From Synergistota bacterium (lineage in GTDB: Bacteria; Synergistota; JAGHAJ01), in assembly GCA_021161545.1 (NCBI GenBank), contig JAGHAJ010000136.1, positions 1 to 9,013 on the forward strand: a DNA stretch of 9,013 bases. Direction: 5' to 3'. Position 1 is the stretch's first letter; the number at the start of each line of letters is the position of its first letter. The translations under genes were made by a program, and so were the position numbers. This document shows, piece after piece, positions 8,812 through 9,013 of the stretch. The notes beneath the pieces were generated by a model. That model saw only the letters and a program-made list of their open reading frames with translations. It was not told where the DNA came from and did no database searches.

Positions 8812-9013
8812 TAAAAATTTATTTGTGGAAAGTAGATAGGTATGGACATATCTATCAGCCTCCAGAATTAGAAGGAGCAGAAAGGAAAAAGGCAATGGGT
8901 ATCATATCTTCTAAAAGTGGTTCTCTGGATTTAATACCCGTTAAGTTGATACCTCTAAAAAGATATCAAGCGGCCCACCTTCTCTTCGGGCTGCTTAAAG
9001 TGTATAATCTAAA
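8805..9013 (+). CDS. Possible divergent small protein, 3' end cut by window; unrecognised
   Basis: From an ATG at 8805 the plus strand stays open for 69 codons to the window edge. The product begins MSIKIYLWKVDRYGHIYQPP, has a basic/acidic stretch EGAERKKA and later a hydrophobic run AAHLLFGLL. I do not recognise a family. The ATG at 8805 has no ribosome binding site. The in-frame ATG at 8895 has AAAGGA (8881-8886) ending 8 bases before it, so a shorter start is possible. Codons are purine-rich at position 1 in the first half, like real coding sequence. Against it: the first ATG overlaps the -35 of the rpoB promoter, and the right part contains a hairpin that could be a minus-strand terminator. 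A chance open frame is not excluded. Confidence 0.4.
   Translation, partial: MSIKIYLWKVDRYGHIYQPPELEGAERKKAMGIISSKSGSLDLIPVKLIPLKRYQAAHLLFGLLKVYNL
8957..8998 (-). terminator. Hairpin with trailing U-run, possible terminator of a minus-strand gene to the right
   Basis: The inverted repeat AAGCGGCCC (8968-8976) and GGGCTGCTT (8988-8996) flanks an 11-base loop. Read on the minus strand the stem is AAGC, an A/C mismatch, then GCCC paired with GGGC; it can extend by a U-G and a U-A pair. TTTTT (8957-8961) follows 4 bases after the extended stem. The U-run is not adjacent, which weakens the call. On the plus strand the mismatch becomes a G-U pair and the 9-base stem is continuous, but no U-run follows. 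If real, it would end an upstream gene such as rplL and separate it from rpoB. Confidence 0.35.

Noticed and set aside
8569-8814. Plus-strand 81-codon frame covering the start of rpoB
   Set aside because: Most of it is antisense to the conserved N-terminus of beta and the rest overlaps the rpoB promoter. It has no recognisable motif and is in a different frame from the candidate at 8805.

Overview
The window is the RNA polymerase core of a bacterial genome, read almost entirely from the minus strand. In transcription order (right to left) it holds a non-coding or divergently coding end piece (about 8749-9013), rpoB (beta subunit, 8748-5305), rpoC (beta' subunit, 5301-331) and the start of a small L7Ae-like K-turn-binding protein gene (242 to beyond the left edge). 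rpoB and rpoC are separated by 3 bases and the rpoC ribosome binding site lies inside the end of rpoB. This order (rpoB, rpoC, L7Ae-like, then usually rpsL-rpsG-fusA-tuf) is the str-operon entry known from Firmicutes, Thermotogota and several deep-branching groups; the later str genes would lie past the left edge.

The host cannot be named from the sequence. Beta has no large insertion between conserved regions H and I, and the beta' trigger loop lacks SI3, so a proteobacterial origin is unlikely. Beta' is very long (1656 residues) because of two lineage-type insertions. Codon choice favours ATA (Ile) and AGA/AGG (Arg), and the proteins are rich in Lys, Glu, Val and Ile, which resembles thermophilic anaerobes such as Thermotogota, Synergistota, Dictyoglomota or Atribacterota. 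This is inference, not an identification.

Two strong housekeeping-sigma promoters can be read directly. One, TTGACA-17-TATCAT, stands just upstream of rpoB. The other, TTGACA-17-TAGAAT with an extended -10 TG, stands between rpoC and the L7Ae-like gene. rpoBC and the downstream ribosomal-protein genes therefore each seem to have their own promoter, although no terminator separates them. The usual upstream partner rplL is not visible in the 265 bases beyond rpoB. That stretch holds either a divergent partial reading frame on the plus strand or the terminator of a minus-strand gene further right.

The most notable feature is in beta'. An insertion of about 300 residues just before the C-terminal conserved region H is built from about five diverged copies of a module that also occurs once in the normal beta' body and once in the beta lobe. 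A second repeat insertion sits in the N-terminal clamp region. Beta also carries Asn at the position of the key rifampicin-contact residue His526 (E. coli numbering). I found no mobile element, CRISPR array, tRNA or rRNA.
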